A stretch of 64,000 nt of DNA from Chloroflexota bacterium (GCA_016223135.1 JACRPQ010000004.1:124001-188000); one strand, 5' to 3'. Positions 7,694-16,451 are shown, numbered from the stretch's first letter. Notes: a model not told the origin generated them from the sequence alone. Translations and numbers: made by a program.

Positions 7694-9181
7694 TCAATTT
7701 CTGAAGCCGCTGGGATTTTTCCACGGGCTGTAAGGGTCATGTTCATTTCGATTTTCGATTTTAGATTGACGATTTACGATTGTGAAATCCGCGAGTGCGG
7801 CGGCAACGAGGGATTCAAAAGAGGGAGCGGCGGTTGGTTTCCAGTCGAAGGTGTTTTCCACCCAGCGCGTGGAGACTTTTCCGTTTGCGAAATCGGGGTG
7901 AGACAACACCGCCTGCATGAAATCCATGTTGGTGACGACACCATGCACGACGAATTCACGCAGTGCGGTTCGCATCTTTTGAATGGCGGTTTGGCGGTTC
8001 TCGGCATGGACAATCAACTTTGCCAGCAAGGGGTCATAGAAATGGGTCACCTCGTCGCCAGCGCGGAAACCCGAATCGACACGAATGCCGGGCCCGCGCG
8101 GTTCGATGTATTGCAGGAGGCGGCCGGTGCTGGGTAAAAATCCGTTGGCGGGGTCTTCGGCATAGACGCGGCACTCGATGACGTGTCCGCGCTGGGTGAG
8201 TTGTTCCTGCCGATAGGGGAAATGTTCGCCTGCGGCGATGCGGATTTGCCATTGAACGAGGTCGAGCCCCGTTGTGAGTTCGGTGATGGGGTGCTCCACT
8301 TGCAGGCGGGTGTTCATTTCTAGAAAGTAGAAGGTGGAGGAGGCGGGGTCGAAGATAAATTCAATCGTTCCGGCATTGAAATAATTTACAGCGCGGGCGG
8401 CTTTGACGGCGGACTCGCCCATTTGCGTTCGCAGCTCTGGCGTGAGCAAGGGAGAGGGGGTCTCTTCGATGATTTTTTGGTGGCGGCGCTGGACGGAACA
8501 TTCGCGCTCGAAGAGATGCACGATGTGTCCGTGTTTGTCGCCGAAGATTTGAAATTCGATGTGATGCGCGTCCGGGATGTATTTTTCGATGAGCAGGCGG
8601 TCATCGCCGAAGGCGTGCAGCGCTTCGCGGCGCGCCGCCTGAATTTCCTCGGGCAGGTTAGCCGCTTCCCAAACGATGCGCATCCCTTTGCCGCCGCCGC
8701 CTGCCGAGGCTTTGACGAGAATCGGATAGCCGATTTCGTCGGCGGCTTTTTCAAACTCCGAAACGGACTCCAAGCCCTCGGCTCCGGGCACCGTCGGGAC
8801 GCCTGCTTTTTTCATCCGAATCTTTGCCTCCGCTTTGTCGCCCATGGCGCGGATGGAGTCGGCGGAGGGACCGATAAAGGTCAGGTTGGCAGATTCGACT
8901 GCGGCGGCGAAAGAAGCGTTCTCCGAGAGGAAGCCATAGCCCGGGTGGATGGCGTCGGCTTGGGAGGAGAGCGCGGCGCGGATGAGGACATCCGCATTCA
9001 AATATGATTCCCTGGGCGATGCCGCGCCAATGTGAACCGCTTCATCGGCATATTGAACGTGAAGCGCGTTTTTGTCGGCATCGGAATAGACGGCGACGGT
9101 TTTGATGCCAAGTTCGCGGCAGGCGCGGATGATGCGGACGGCAATCTCGCCGCGGTTGGCAATGAGGATTTTGGAGAACAT
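7694..9181 (-). CDS. Biotin carboxylase subunit of an acyl-CoA (probably methylcrotonyl-CoA) carboxylase
   Basis: A 495-residue biotin carboxylase: KILIANRGEIAVRIIRACRE at the N-terminus, the ATP-grasp loop KASAGGGGKGMR, ECSVQRRHQK, the catalytic FLEMNTRLQVEHP, and the C-terminal EDPANGFLPSTGRL. It carboxylates biotin with ATP and bicarbonate. The adjacent carboxyltransferase is of methylcrotonyl-CoA type. ATG at 9181 is chosen because AGGA lies seven bases upstream; GTG at 9187 overlapping the previous stop is the alternative. The last 30 residues are odd: an I/N/R-rich stretch encoded by a heptamer tandem repeat, then DPYSPWKNPSGFRN, which resembles the beginning of the BT linker of fused alpha subunits. 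The biotinyl domain is on a separate gene. Confidence 0.93.
   Translation of the reverse strand: MFSKILIANRGEIAVRIIRACRELGIKTVAVYSDADKNALHVQYADEAVHIGAASPRESYLNADVLIRAALSSQADAIHPGYGFLSENASFAAAVESANLTFIGPSADSIRAMGDKAEAKIRMKKAGVPTVPGAEGLESVSEFEKAADEIGYPILVKASAGGGGKGMRIVWEAANLPEEIQAARREALHAFGDDRLLIEKYIPDAHHIEFQIFGDKHGHIVHLFERECSVQRRHQKIIEETPSPLLTPELRTQMGESAVKAARAVNYFNAGTIEFIFDPASSTFYFLEMNTRLQVEHPITELTTGLDLVQWQIRIAAGEHFPYRQEQLTQRGHVIECRVYAEDPANGFLPSTGRLLQYIEPRGPGIRVDSGFRAGDEVTHFYDPLLAKLIVHAENRQTAIQKMRTALREFVVHGVVTNMDFMQAVLSHPDFANGKVSTRWVENTFDWKPTAAPSFESLVAAALADFTIVNRQSKIENRNEHDPYSPWKNPSGFRN
7750..7784. repeat. Heptamer tandem repeat (GATTTTN-type, five units) inside the biotin carboxylase gene
   Basis: Five 7-base units in a row: GATTTTC, GATTTTA, GATTGAC, GATTTAC, GATTGTG. 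They are in frame on the minus strand and encode about residues 466-477 of the biotin carboxylase, in the linker after the folded enzyme. Confidence 0.8.
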
Positions 9182-9183
9182 TG

Positions 9184-10806
9184 TCACATCCTGAACACAC
9201 CAAAATTATTTTCCTCTAGCGGCGCATTTAGCACCACCGACAATGCCAACCCCAACACCTGACGCGTATCAACAGGGTCAATGACGCCATCATCCCACAA
9301 GCGCGCGGTGGAGTGATAGGGGTTGCCTTCGTTCTCGTATTTTTCCAGGATGGGGCGTTTGAATTCTTCGGCTTCGGTGGGGGTCATGGGAGGTTTGCCC
9401 TCGCGGGCGAGTTGCTCCTGTTTGATGGTGAGCAGGACGTTGGCGGCTTGTTCTCCGCCCATGACGGAGATGCGGGCATTGGGCCACATCCAGAGGAAGC
9501 GCGAGCCGTAGGCGCGTCCGCTCATGGCGTAGTTGCCCGCGCCGAACGAGCCGCCGATGATGACGGTCAGTTTGGGGACGCGGGTGGTGGCAACGGCATG
9601 GACCATCTTCGCGCCGTCCCTGGCGATGCCGCCGCTTTCGGCTTCGCGCCCGACCATGAAGCCGGTGATGTTTTGCAGGAAAAGGAGAGGGATGCCGCGC
9701 TGGTCGCATAATTCGATGAAGTGAGTCGCTTTGAGGGCAGACTGGCTGAACAGGACGCCGTTGTTGGCGATGATGCCGACGGGGTATCCGTGAATGCGCG
9801 CAAAACCGCAGACGATGGTCGTGCCGTAGCGGGCTTTGAACTCGCGGAATTTGCTGCCGTCCACGATTCGGGCGATGATTTCGCGCACGTCGTAGGTCTC
9901 GCGGAAGGTGGCGGGCAAAATACCGTAGATTTCTTCAGGGGGGTAGAGGGGTTCTTCGGGGGGAGCAACTTCGAGCGCGGAAAGAGCCGTTTGAACGTTT
10001 GAACGTTGCAGCGTTGAGACGATGCCGCGCAGTATCTCGATGGCATGTTCATCGTCCTCTGCAAAATGATCCGCCACGCCGGAGAGCCGTGTGTGGACAT
10101 CCGCGCCGCCCAATTCCTCCGCGCTGACATCCTCGCCCGTCGCGGCTTTGACGAGCGGCGGTCCGCCGAGGAAGATGGTGCCGGTGCCTTTGACGATGAC
10201 TGCCTCGTCGCTCATGGCAGGGACGTAGGCGCCGCCCGCCGTGCAGCTTCCCATCACTGCCGCGATTTGCGGAATCCCTTTGGCAGACATGCGCGCCTGG
10301 TTGTAGAAGATGCGTCCGAAGTGATTGGCATCGGGGAAGACTTCATCTTGCAGAGGCAGGAACGCTCCGCCCGAATCGACGAGATATAAACAGGGCAGGC
10401 GATTCTCCTCGGCGATTTGCTGGGCGCGCAGATGTTTTTTGACTGTCATGGGAAAGTACGTCCCGCCTTTGACGGTGGCGTCGTTGGCAACGATCATCAC
10501 TTCGTGCCCGCTTACGCGCCCAATGCCGGTGACGATGCCTGCGCCCGGCGCTTCGAGGTCATACATGCCGAAGGCGGCGAGGGGAGAAAGTTCGAGAAAC
10601 GGGGAGCCGGGGTCGAGCAGGCGCTCGATGCGGTCACGGACGAAGAGCTTGCCCTGTTCTTCGTGGCGTTTGCGATATTTTTCGCCGCCGCCTTTGCGCA
10701 CCTCCGCAAGATGTTCGCGCAGGATGTGGGCAAGCGCGCGGTGGTGTTTTTGGTTGGCGAGGAATTGAGGAGAGGTGGGGGAGACGGAAGTTTCGAGGAT
10801 GTCCAT
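9184..10806 (-). CDS. Methylcrotonyl-CoA carboxylase-type carboxyltransferase (beta) subunit
   Basis: A 540-residue carboxyltransferase with crotonase-like N and C halves. Its closest recognisable type is the methylcrotonyl-CoA carboxylase beta subunit: [19 protein letters not shown], the [18 protein letters not shown] block, [17 protein letters not shown] and [20 protein letters not shown]. The second half has the acyl-CoA region NITGFMVG and [11 protein letters not shown]. It would transfer carboxyl from biotin to 3-methylcrotonyl-CoA during leucine degradation. It is the first gene of the minus-strand cluster, and its start follows a heptamer tract (10811-10838) that leaves no clear ribosome site. 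Its stop lies just before the biotin carboxylase start. A related substrate such as geranyl-CoA cannot be excluded. Confidence 0.9.
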   Translation of the reverse strand: MDILETSVSPTSPQFLANQKHHRALAHILREHLAEVRKGGGEKYRKRHEEQGKLFVRDRIERLLDPGSPFLELSPLAAFGMYDLEAPGAGIVTGIGRVSGHEVMIVANDATVKGGTYFPMTVKKHLRAQQIAEENRLPCLYLVDSGGAFLPLQDEVFPDANHFGRIFYNQARMSAKGIPQIAAVMGSCTAGGAYVPAMSDEAVIVKGTGTIFLGGPPLVKAATGEDVSAEELGGADVHTRLSGVADHFAEDDEHAIEILRGIVSTLQRSNVQTALSALEVAPPEEPLYPPEEIYGILPATFRETYDVREIIARIVDGSKFREFKARYGTTIVCGFARIHGYPVGIIANNGVLFSQSALKATHFIELCDQRGIPLLFLQNITGFMVGREAESGGIARDGAKMVHAVATTRVPKLTVIIGGSFGAGNYAMSGRAYGSRFLWMWPNARISVMGGEQAANVLLTIKQEQLAREGKPPMTPTEAEEFKRPILEKYENEGNPYHSTARLWDDGVIDPVDTRQVLGLALSVVLNAPLEENNFGVFRM

Positions 10807-10810
10807 GATG

Positions 10811-10838
10811 GTAATTGGTAATTGGTGATTGGTTGGTG
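10811..10838. repeat. Heptamer tandem repeat (GGTAATT-type, four units)
   Basis: Units GGTAATT, GGTAATT, GGTGATT, GGTTGGT occupy the leader immediately upstream of the carboxyltransferase ATG. They are the same family as the tract after etfA (3621-3662), and here they replace the usual ribosome-binding region. Confidence 0.8.
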
Positions 10839-10883
10839 AGAGTCTAGCACATTCCCCCGGAAAACAAAACGGGAAAACATCGG

Positions 10884-11036
10884 TATGGCTTTCTCATTAT
10901 CGCTCGACGGAGTCAATTTTTGTACACGGGGCGCACGGATGATACGGAATTCTCCGTGAAAAACGGAAGGAAATCCGTTCATTCCGCGAAGTCCGTGTAC
11001 AAAGAAGGCTCGCATCCAAACTTTGAGAAAGCCATA
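10884..11036. mobile_element. MITE-like element, copy 1
   Basis: A 153-base element bounded by perfect 12-base terminal inverted repeats TATGGCTTTCTC and GAGAAAGCCATA. Its inside is GC-moderate and full of CCGTG/CACGG words, with no coding frame of its own. A near-identical copy in the opposite orientation lies at 44749-44899. No clear target duplication flanks this copy, which fits an older insertion. It ends 18 bases before the -35 box of the methionine promoter. Confidence 0.8.
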
Positions 11037-11054
11037 CAATTACGAAATTATCCC

Positions 11055-11083
11055 TTGACAGTCCAATTTGTTGATGATATAAG
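11055..11083 (+). promoter_or_regulatory. Sigma70-type promoter for the riboswitch-metY-metA transcript
   Basis: TTGACA at 11055-11060 and TATAAG at 11078-11083, separated by 17 bases. The match to consensus is strong and it lies about 45 bases before the SAM-I riboswitch, as expected for its leader RNA. Confidence 0.8.
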
Positions 11084-11125
11084 CGGCGAAATTCGCAAAG
11101 GGATTGCGAATACAATTTTATAAAC

Positions 11126-11230
11126 GCTCTTATCCAGAGAGGCGGAGGGACCGGCCCTGTGAAGCCTCGGCAACCTGACTGAAATGTCAAGGTGCCAATT
11201 CCGGCAGTATTATCTGGAAGATGAGAGGAT
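11126..11230 (+). promoter_or_regulatory. SAM-I (S-box) riboswitch
   Basis: The leader carries the conserved SAM-I features in order: GCTCTTATCCAGAGAGGCGGAGGGA, the junction GCCTCGGCAACCT, then AAGGTGCCAATTCCGGCAG, and the closing GGAAGATGAGAGG that pairs with CTCTTATC to form P1. It binds S-adenosylmethionine. The intrinsic terminator 12 bases downstream indicates that high SAM ends transcription before metY and metA. Confidence 0.95.
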
Positions 11231-11241
11231 GGTAAACGCGC

Positions 11242-11276
11242 GTACCTCTTCTTGTACTTCCAGGAGAGGTACTTTT
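11242..11276 (+). terminator. Riboswitch-controlled intrinsic terminator
   Basis: GTACCTCT (11242-11249) pairs with AGAGGTAC (11265-11272), followed directly by TTTT. This is the expression platform of the SAM-I riboswitch and lies between the aptamer and the metY start. Confidence 0.85.
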
Positions 11277-11331
11277 GTCTCTCCTGGTAAGGGCGGACTC
11301 TACACATACTGTACTTGAGGAGATCAACATC

Positions 11332-12621
11332 ATGTCCACCCCAACCCGCAAATTTGGCTTTGCTACCCAACAATTGCACGCCGGCTATTCGCCTGACCCG
11401 ACCACCGGCAGCCGCGCCGTCCCGATTTATCAGACAACCAGTTACCAATTCAAAAGCACCGAACACGCCGCCAACCTGTTCGCGCTCAAAGAGCTTGGCA
11501 ACATCTATACCCGCCTGATGAATCCGACCACGGATGTGCTGGAGAAACGCATCGCGGCGCTCGAGGGCGGAGTTGGCGCATTGGCGGCTTCTTCTGGTCA
11601 CGCCGCCCAAGCGCAGGCTATTTTCACGCTTTGCAATGCGGGCGACCACATCGTCACCTCCAGCCGCCTGTATGGAGGCACTTATAACCAGTTCAAGTAC
11701 ACCCTGCCCAAACTCGGCATTGACGTGACCTTCGTTGACCCGGCCGACCCGCAAAACTTCGAGAGAGCCATTCAGCCCAACACCAAAATCATCTACGGTG
11801 AGACGCTCGGCAACCCGGATATTTCGGTTTTTCCGATTGAAGAAGTCGCTGAAATTGCCAGAAAACACCATCTCGTCCTGTTCATTGATAACACCTTTGC
11901 CACGCCTTACCTGTTCCGTCCGTTCGAGTGGGGCGCTAACGTAGTCACACACTCGACCACCAAGTTCATCGGCGGGCATGGCACCAGCATCGGCGGGATC
12001 ATCGTGGATGGCGGCAATTTCGACTACACCAGCGGACGCTTCCCGAATTTCACCGAGCCGGATCCCTCGTATCACGGCTTGGTCTATGCCTCGCTGAGCG
12101 GGGCGGGTTTGCCGCCCTTCATCATCAAAGCCCGCGTCCATGTACTGCGCGACATCGGCGCCTGCCAGTCGCCGTTCAATTCGTGGCAAACCCTGCAAGG
12201 CATCGAGACACTCTCGCTGCGCATGGAACGGCACGTCCAAAATGCCCAGGCAGTGGCGGAATACCTGGAGAAACATCCAAAGGTGGCGTGGGTCAAGTAT
12301 CCTGGATTGAAGAGCCATCCCGATTATGAGCGCGCGAAGCGGTATCTTCCGAAAGGGACGGGCGCCATTCTTGGGTTCGGTATCAAAGGCGGCGTTGAGG
12401 CAGGACGTAAGTTCATCGAAAGTCTGCAACTGTTCAGCCATCTCGCCAACGTTGGAGATGCAAAATCACTTGCCATCCATCCCGCCACGACCACCCACAG
12501 CCAGTTGACCCCCGAACAGCAAATAACCGCTGGCGTTAGCCCCGATTTTGTCCGCCTGAGCATCGGTCTGGAGGACATCGAAGACATTCTGTGGGACCTC
12601 AACCAAGCGTTGAATGCGTAA
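11332..12621 (+). CDS. metY: O-acetylhomoserine sulfhydrylase (aminocarboxypropyltransferase)
   Basis: A 429-residue PLP enzyme of the Cys/Met metabolism family. It makes homocysteine from O-acetylhomoserine and sulfide. Motifs: [14 protein letters not shown] at the N-terminus, the YTRLMNPT loop, [10 protein letters not shown], and [11 protein letters not shown] with the PLP lysine at residue 211. The long form with [13 protein letters not shown] separates MetY from shorter cystathionine synthases. ATG at 11332 follows GAGGAG at 11317-11322; an upstream in-frame GTG/TTG extension overlaps the terminator and is not used. It is under SAM-I control and followed by metA, whose product supplies its substrate. 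Confidence 0.95.
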   Translation: MSTPTRKFGFATQQLHAGYSPDPTTGSRAVPIYQTTSYQFKSTEHAANLFALKELGNIYTRLMNPTTDVLEKRIAALEGGVGALAASSGHAAQAQAIFTLCNAGDHIVTSSRLYGGTYNQFKYTLPKLGIDVTFVDPADPQNFERAIQPNTKIIYGETLGNPDISVFPIEEVAEIARKHHLVLFIDNTFATPYLFRPFEWGANVVTHSTTKFIGGHGTSIGGIIVDGGNFDYTSGRFPNFTEPDPSYHGLVYASLSGAGLPPFIIKARVHVLRDIGACQSPFNSWQTLQGIETLSLRMERHVQNAQAVAEYLEKHPKVAWVKYPGLKSHPDYERAKRYLPKGTGAILGFGIKGGVEAGRKFIESLQLFSHLANVGDAKSLAIHPATTTHSQLTPEQQITAGVSPDFVRLSIGLEDIEDILWDLNQALNA

Positions 12622-12626
12622 TTTTG

Positions 12627-12674
12627 CCCTCACCCCAGCCCCTCTCCGCCGGGAGAAGGGTAAGGGGTGAGGGG
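12627..12674. repeat. CCCTCACCCC palindromic repeat between metY and metA
   Basis: CCCTCACCCC at 12627-12636 is inverted at 12664-12674 around CTCTCCGCCGGGAGA, giving a long GC-rich hairpin. It fills most of the 65-base gap between two genes that belong to one pathway, so it probably modulates rather than ends the transcript. Confidence 0.6.
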
Positions 12675-12686
12675 AAAAGAGGTTGT

Positions 12687-13628
12687 ATGCCTGTCAAAAT
12701 CCCCTCCACTCTGCCTGCCCGCGCCACCCTGGAGCAAGAAAACGTCTTCGTCATGGGCGAAGAGCGCGCCGACCATCAGGATATTCGTCCGCTGCGCATG
12801 GCTATCCTGAACCTGATGCCGACCAAGATTACCACCGAGACGCAGTTACTGCGCCTGTTGAGCAACTCAGCCTTGCAAGTTGAGGTAACGTTGCTGCACA
12901 CCGCCACCCACGAATCGAAAAACACCGACCGCGAGCATCTGCTCAATCATTACGAAACCTTCGAGGCAGTGCGGAGCGAGAAATTCGACGGTCTGATAAT
13001 CACCGGCGCGCCGGTCGAGCAGATGGAATTTGAAGAGGTGGATTATTGGCAGGAACTGACCCGCATCATGGATTGGGCTGAAACGAACGTCGAATCAACC
13101 TTTTACATTTGCTGGGGGGCGCAGGCGGGACTGTATCATCGCTACGGAATTCCGAAATATCCTCTTTCCCGTAAGATGTTTGGCGTCTTCGAACATCGCG
13201 TGCTTGCGCCGACCGAACGCTTGCTGCGCGGTTTCGATGATGTTTTCTATGCCCCGCACTCGCGCCACACCGAAATTCGCCGCGCCGACATCGAAAAGGT
13301 GAGCGAGATTCAAATCCTGTCCGAATCAGACGAGGCTGGCGTTTACCTGGTCATTTCGAAGGATGGGCGCCATGTCTTCGTTACCGGTCATTCAGAATAT
13401 GACCCGCTCACCTTGAAAAGCGAATATGACCGCGATGTGAGTAAGGGACTGCCCATTCATGTCCCGGTTAATTACTACCCCGGTGACGACCCGTCTGCCA
13501 CCCCCCAAGTGCGCTGGCGCGGACATGCTCATCTGCTTTTTTCGAACTGGCTGAACTATTACGTTTACCAGGTTACACCCTATGACCTGCGGCAAATCCC
13601 AAGCGGGAGCACCCATACCGATTTTTAG
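12687..13628 (+). CDS. metA: Homoserine O-acetyltransferase (MetA family)
   Basis: A 313-residue MetA-type homoserine acyltransferase with a class I glutamine-amidotransferase-like fold. It shows [12 protein letters not shown] with the nucleophilic Cys, APHSRHTEI, and [11 protein letters not shown] with the catalytic His/Glu. The residue that decides acyl donor is Glu at position 111 (TGAPVE), the state reported for acetyl-CoA-using MetA enzymes; succinyl-CoA users have Gly or similar there. It therefore probably makes O-acetylhomoserine, matching the MetY upstream. ATG at 12687 is preceded by AGAGG and begins at the conserved MPVKIP N-terminus. Confidence 0.93.
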   Translation: MPVKIPSTLPARATLEQENVFVMGEERADHQDIRPLRMAILNLMPTKITTETQLLRLLSNSALQVEVTLLHTATHESKNTDREHLLNHYETFEAVRSEKFDGLIITGAPVEQMEFEEVDYWQELTRIMDWAETNVESTFYICWGAQAGLYHRYGIPKYPLSRKMFGVFEHRVLAPTERLLRGFDDVFYAPHSRHTEIRRADIEKVSEIQILSESDEAGVYLVISKDGRHVFVTGHSEYDPLTLKSEYDRDVSKGLPIHVPVNYYPGDDPSATPQVRWRGHAHLLFSNWLNYYVYQVTPYDLRQIPSGSTHTDF

Positions 13629-13731
13629 CGGACAAGCGGCAAGTAAAATTCTTGTTTCGCGCCTTACCCCTTTCAAGATGAGCAGGATGAGACGCTCGTG
13701 TGAAATGTAATCCGCGCTTGTTCGAGCGGCA

Positions 13732-15900
13732 TTAGATGATTTTCAAGTTTGCCAAAGCCGCCGATAATCGTTTGATGCCCACGCTATCGAAGACCACGTC
13801 CACGATTTCATCGTCGTCCTGAAGGCGGCTGTCGAGGACAATGCCCTCGCCCCAGGCAGGATGTCTGACGCGGGTTCCGGGGCGGTATAAGGAGTCTCGG
13901 ATGGGAGCAGGCTTGTCGTGAGTCCGATGCGAGCGCCAGTGGGTTTCTGGCGCGCTTCCTTTTAGACCTCTGCCGGTGCGCGTCTTCCCAACCAGCAAAT
14001 CCGCCGGGATGTCATCCAGGAAGCGCGAGGGATAGGTCTCTTCAAACGAGTTGCGTCCGCCGCGCTGAATGGCGCGGAGGAGGTAGAGTCTGTCTTTGGC
14101 GCGCGTGATGCCCACGTAGAAGAGGCGGCGCTCTTCCTCCATTTGTTCGGGTTCGTCGAACGAACGGCTGTGCGGCAGGATGCCGTCGTCGAGACCGATA
14201 ATGAAGACCGCGCCGAATTCCAGTCCCTTGGCGGCGTGCAGGGTGAGCAGGGTCGGGACGTTGCCTTCGGTGATGGTGTCTTGGTCGGAGATCAGGGCAA
14301 TGTTTTCGAGAAATTCGTCGAGGGTGCGCGTGGCGTATTCCTCCGCCAGGCGTTTGAGTTCGAGGACATTTTCCCAGCGGTCTTCGCCTTCTTCGGAGTT
14401 GTCGTCAATGTATTCCTTGTAGTTGAGGTCGTGGACGATGCGGTCGAAGAGTTCGGGGATGGTGAGCGACTGTGCGGCAACCCGCCAGTCGGCGAGCATG
14501 CCGCCGAAGTCGGCAAGGGAGAGCGCCGCGCGGCCCGTAAAGGAGGACCAGTAGGGCGAGGCTGCGCCGCGGGCGAGGTCGAGCAAGACTTCGCCGGGCT
14601 GCAATCCGTTTTGGCGGGCAACGAGATGGAGGGTGGTGAGGGTCTTATCGCCGATGCCGCGCGGCGGGACGTTGATGACGCGGTCGAGGCTGGCTTCGTC
14701 GGCGGGGTTGTGAACGAGGCGCAGGAAGGCGATGATGTCCTTGACTTCGCGGCGTCCGTAGAATCGCTGCGCACCGACGAGACGATAGGGAAGCCGCGCC
14801 TGCAAAAACGCTTCTTCGATGAGACGGGACATGGCGTTGGTGCGGTACATCACGGCGCAATCGCCCGGCTCGAACTGCCGCGAGGCGACCAGTTGCGCAA
14901 TGGTGTCCACCACGAAGGACGCTTCGGCGTAATCGTCGGGCGCTTCGTAAAAGAAGATTTTTTCGCCCGCGCCTCTGTCGGTAAAGAGTTGCTTGCGGCG
15001 GCGATGTTTGGCGCGGTTGATGACGCCCATGGCGGCGTCGAGGATGTTCTGCCGCGAACGATAATTCTGTTCGAGCAGAATCACCTGTGCGTCGGGGAAG
15101 TCCTGCTCGAAGCGCTGTACGTTGCGCCAGTCCGCGCCGCGCCAGGCGTAGATTGATTGGTCCGGGTCGCCCACGCAAAAGATGTTTTTGTGATGCGACG
15201 CCAGTTCCTTCACCAGCGCATACTGCGCCAGGTTGGTATCCTGAAACTCATCCACCAGCACATGGCGGAAGCGCTGGGCGTACTTGTCGCGCACGGAGGG
15301 GTTTTCGGTCAGCAGGCGGGCGGTGTAGAGCAGAATGTCGTCGAAGTCCACGGCGTTGCTGGCAATGAGGCGCTTTTGATATTCGGCATAGACGCGCTTC
15401 ACCACCTCATCCCGGTAATTGGTAATTGGGTAATTATCGGCGTCAATCAATTCGTTCTTGGCGCGTGAAATGGCGGCATGCACGCTGGCGGGGCGGTATA
15501 ACTTCTCATTGATGTTCAACTCGCGAATGACGTTCTTGACGATGCGTTCCTGATCGTCCGAATCGAAGATGACAAAGTTCGACTGGATGGGAAGGCGCTC
15601 CGCCTCGCGGCGCAGAATCCGCGCACAGATGGAATGGAACGTGCCGAGCATGATGCCTTCGGTCGTCTGCGCCGATAACAACTTCTGAACGCGCTCCTGC
15701 ATTTCTTTTGCGGCTTTGTTGGTGAAGGTGACGGCGAGGATCTGCCAAGGGCGGATGCCCTCCTCCGCGATGAGGTAGGCGATGCGCTGGGTCAGCACCC
15801 GTGTCTTGCCGGACCCCGGTCCTGCTATGACCAAAACGGGTCCATTCCCCGCTGTCACCGCGGCGCGCTGTTGTTGGTTGAGTTTATCGAGAAAATCCAT
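13732..15900 (-). CDS. pcrA: UvrD/PcrA-type superfamily 1 DNA helicase
   Basis: A 722-residue ATP-dependent 3'-5' helicase acting in excision repair and replication-fork clearance. Motifs in order: Q-motif LNQQQRAAV, Walker A AGPGSGKTRVLT, motif Ia VTFTNKAAKEM, motif II VDEFQDTN, motif III GDPDQSIYAWRGA, motif IV NYRS, motif V TLHAAKGLEF and motif VI VGITRAKDRLYL. The C-terminal tail has a small Tudor-like region (GTRVRHPAWGEG). Length is normal. Residues about 156-163 (NYPITNYR) are encoded by a heptamer repeat tract at 15411-15435, an in-frame invasion of a surface region. TATACT lies only about nine bases before the ATG, so the message could be leaderless. Confidence 0.95.
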   Translation of the reverse strand: MDFLDKLNQQQRAAVTAGNGPVLVIAGPGSGKTRVLTQRIAYLIAEEGIRPWQILAVTFTNKAAKEMQERVQKLLSAQTTEGIMLGTFHSICARILRREAERLPIQSNFVIFDSDDQERIVKNVIRELNINEKLYRPASVHAAISRAKNELIDADNYPITNYRDEVVKRVYAEYQKRLIASNAVDFDDILLYTARLLTENPSVRDKYAQRFRHVLVDEFQDTNLAQYALVKELASHHKNIFCVGDPDQSIYAWRGADWRNVQRFEQDFPDAQVILLEQNYRSRQNILDAAMGVINRAKHRRRKQLFTDRGAGEKIFFYEAPDDYAEASFVVDTIAQLVASRQFEPGDCAVMYRTNAMSRLIEEAFLQARLPYRLVGAQRFYGRREVKDIIAFLRLVHNPADEASLDRVINVPPRGIGDKTLTTLHLVARQNGLQPGEVLLDLARGAASPYWSSFTGRAALSLADFGGMLADWRVAAQSLTIPELFDRIVHDLNYKEYIDDNSEEGEDRWENVLELKRLAEEYATRTLDEFLENIALISDQDTITEGNVPTLLTLHAAKGLEFGAVFIIGLDDGILPHSRSFDEPEQMEEERRLFYVGITRAKDRLYLLRAIQRGGRNSFEETYPSRFLDDIPADLLVGKTRTGRGLKGSAPETHWRSHRTHDKPAPIRDSLYRPGTRVRHPAWGEGIVLDSRLQDDDEIVDVVFDSVGIKRLSAALANLKII
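15411..15435. repeat. Heptamer tract inside the helicase gene
   Basis: GGTAATT, GGTAATT, GGGTAATT lie within the helicase coding region and encode the NYPITNYR stretch on the minus strand. Unit and period match the intergenic tracts at 3621-3662 and 10811-10838. Confidence 0.75.
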
Positions 15901-15961
15901 GAGGGAAAGTATAAATTATGAAGGATGAATTATGAAAAAAGGAAAGAGGTAAAGAAAGAAC

Positions 15962-15994
15962 GTCCCGCAGATGTACCTCGAAATTCTGCGGGAC
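15962..15994 (-). terminator. Terminator hairpin downstream of mscL
   Basis: GTCCCGCAGA (15962-15971) and TCTGCGGGAC (15985-15994) form a perfect 10-bp stem. On the minus strand it is followed by GTTCTTTCTTT. It lies about 70 bases past the mscL stop, beyond the octamer array. Confidence 0.7.
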
Positions 15995-16005
15995 ATGACT
16001 GCGTA

Positions 16006-16068
16006 TGTACTTGTATACCTGTGTACCTGTGTACTTGTGTACCTGTCTCTTGTATGCCTGTCTACTTG
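16006..16068. repeat. Octamer repeat array 2 (one-sided)
   Basis: About eight 8-base units of the TGTACCTG/TATACCTG type run without a facing inverted half. The mscL stop codon lies inside the last unit. It is the same family as the arrays at 5693-5838 and 40980-41096. Confidence 0.85.
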
Positions 16069-16451
16069 ACCTCAGAAGTACAGTTGGGACAACGAGTTGC
16101 CTTGATATGAATAACCGAGAAACAGTACGGACATTCCTTCGTCGTCGGCGCGGCGGCGGGAGCAGGTTTCTTCATCTTGCTCATCGTCCGCACCAGCAGG
16201 AAGATGACGAAGGCGACGATGAGGAAATCCACCACCGTTTGGAGAAACAAGCCGTAGTTGATGGAGGCTTCGCCTACTTTGAACGCCAGCCCGCTGAAAT
16301 CGAGTCCGCCGAGCAGCAGCCCGATGAGCGGCATCAGAATGTCGTTCACGAGCGAAGCGATGATCTTGCCAAACGCGCCACCGATGATCACCGCAATCGC
16401 CAGGTCCATGACGTTGCCGCGCATGGCAAATTCCTTGAATTCCTTGAGCAT
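16062..16451 (-). CDS. mscL: Large-conductance mechanosensitive channel with C-terminal zinc ribbon
   Basis: A 129-residue MscL. The channel part is canonical: [27 protein letters not shown] for the first helix and gate, and [13 protein letters not shown] for the second helix. MscL opens under membrane tension to release solutes. After a Pro/Ala linker the C-terminus carries two CxxC pairs (ECPYC and RCPNC), a rubredoxin-like zinc ribbon in place of the usual helical bundle. The stop codon lies in octamer array 2. A terminator hairpin follows. Confidence 0.93.
   Translation of the reverse strand: MLKEFKEFAMRGNVMDLAIAVIIGGAFGKIIASLVNDILMPLIGLLLGGLDFSGLAFKVGEASINYGLFLQTVVDFLIVAFVIFLLVRTMSKMKKPAPAAAPTTKECPYCFSVIHIKATRCPNCTSEVK

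Noticed and set aside
10807-11331. Hidden gene in the 525-base gap before metY
   Set aside because: The gap is accounted for by the heptamer tract, MITE copy 1, promoter, SAM-I riboswitch and terminator; short frames there cross these elements.
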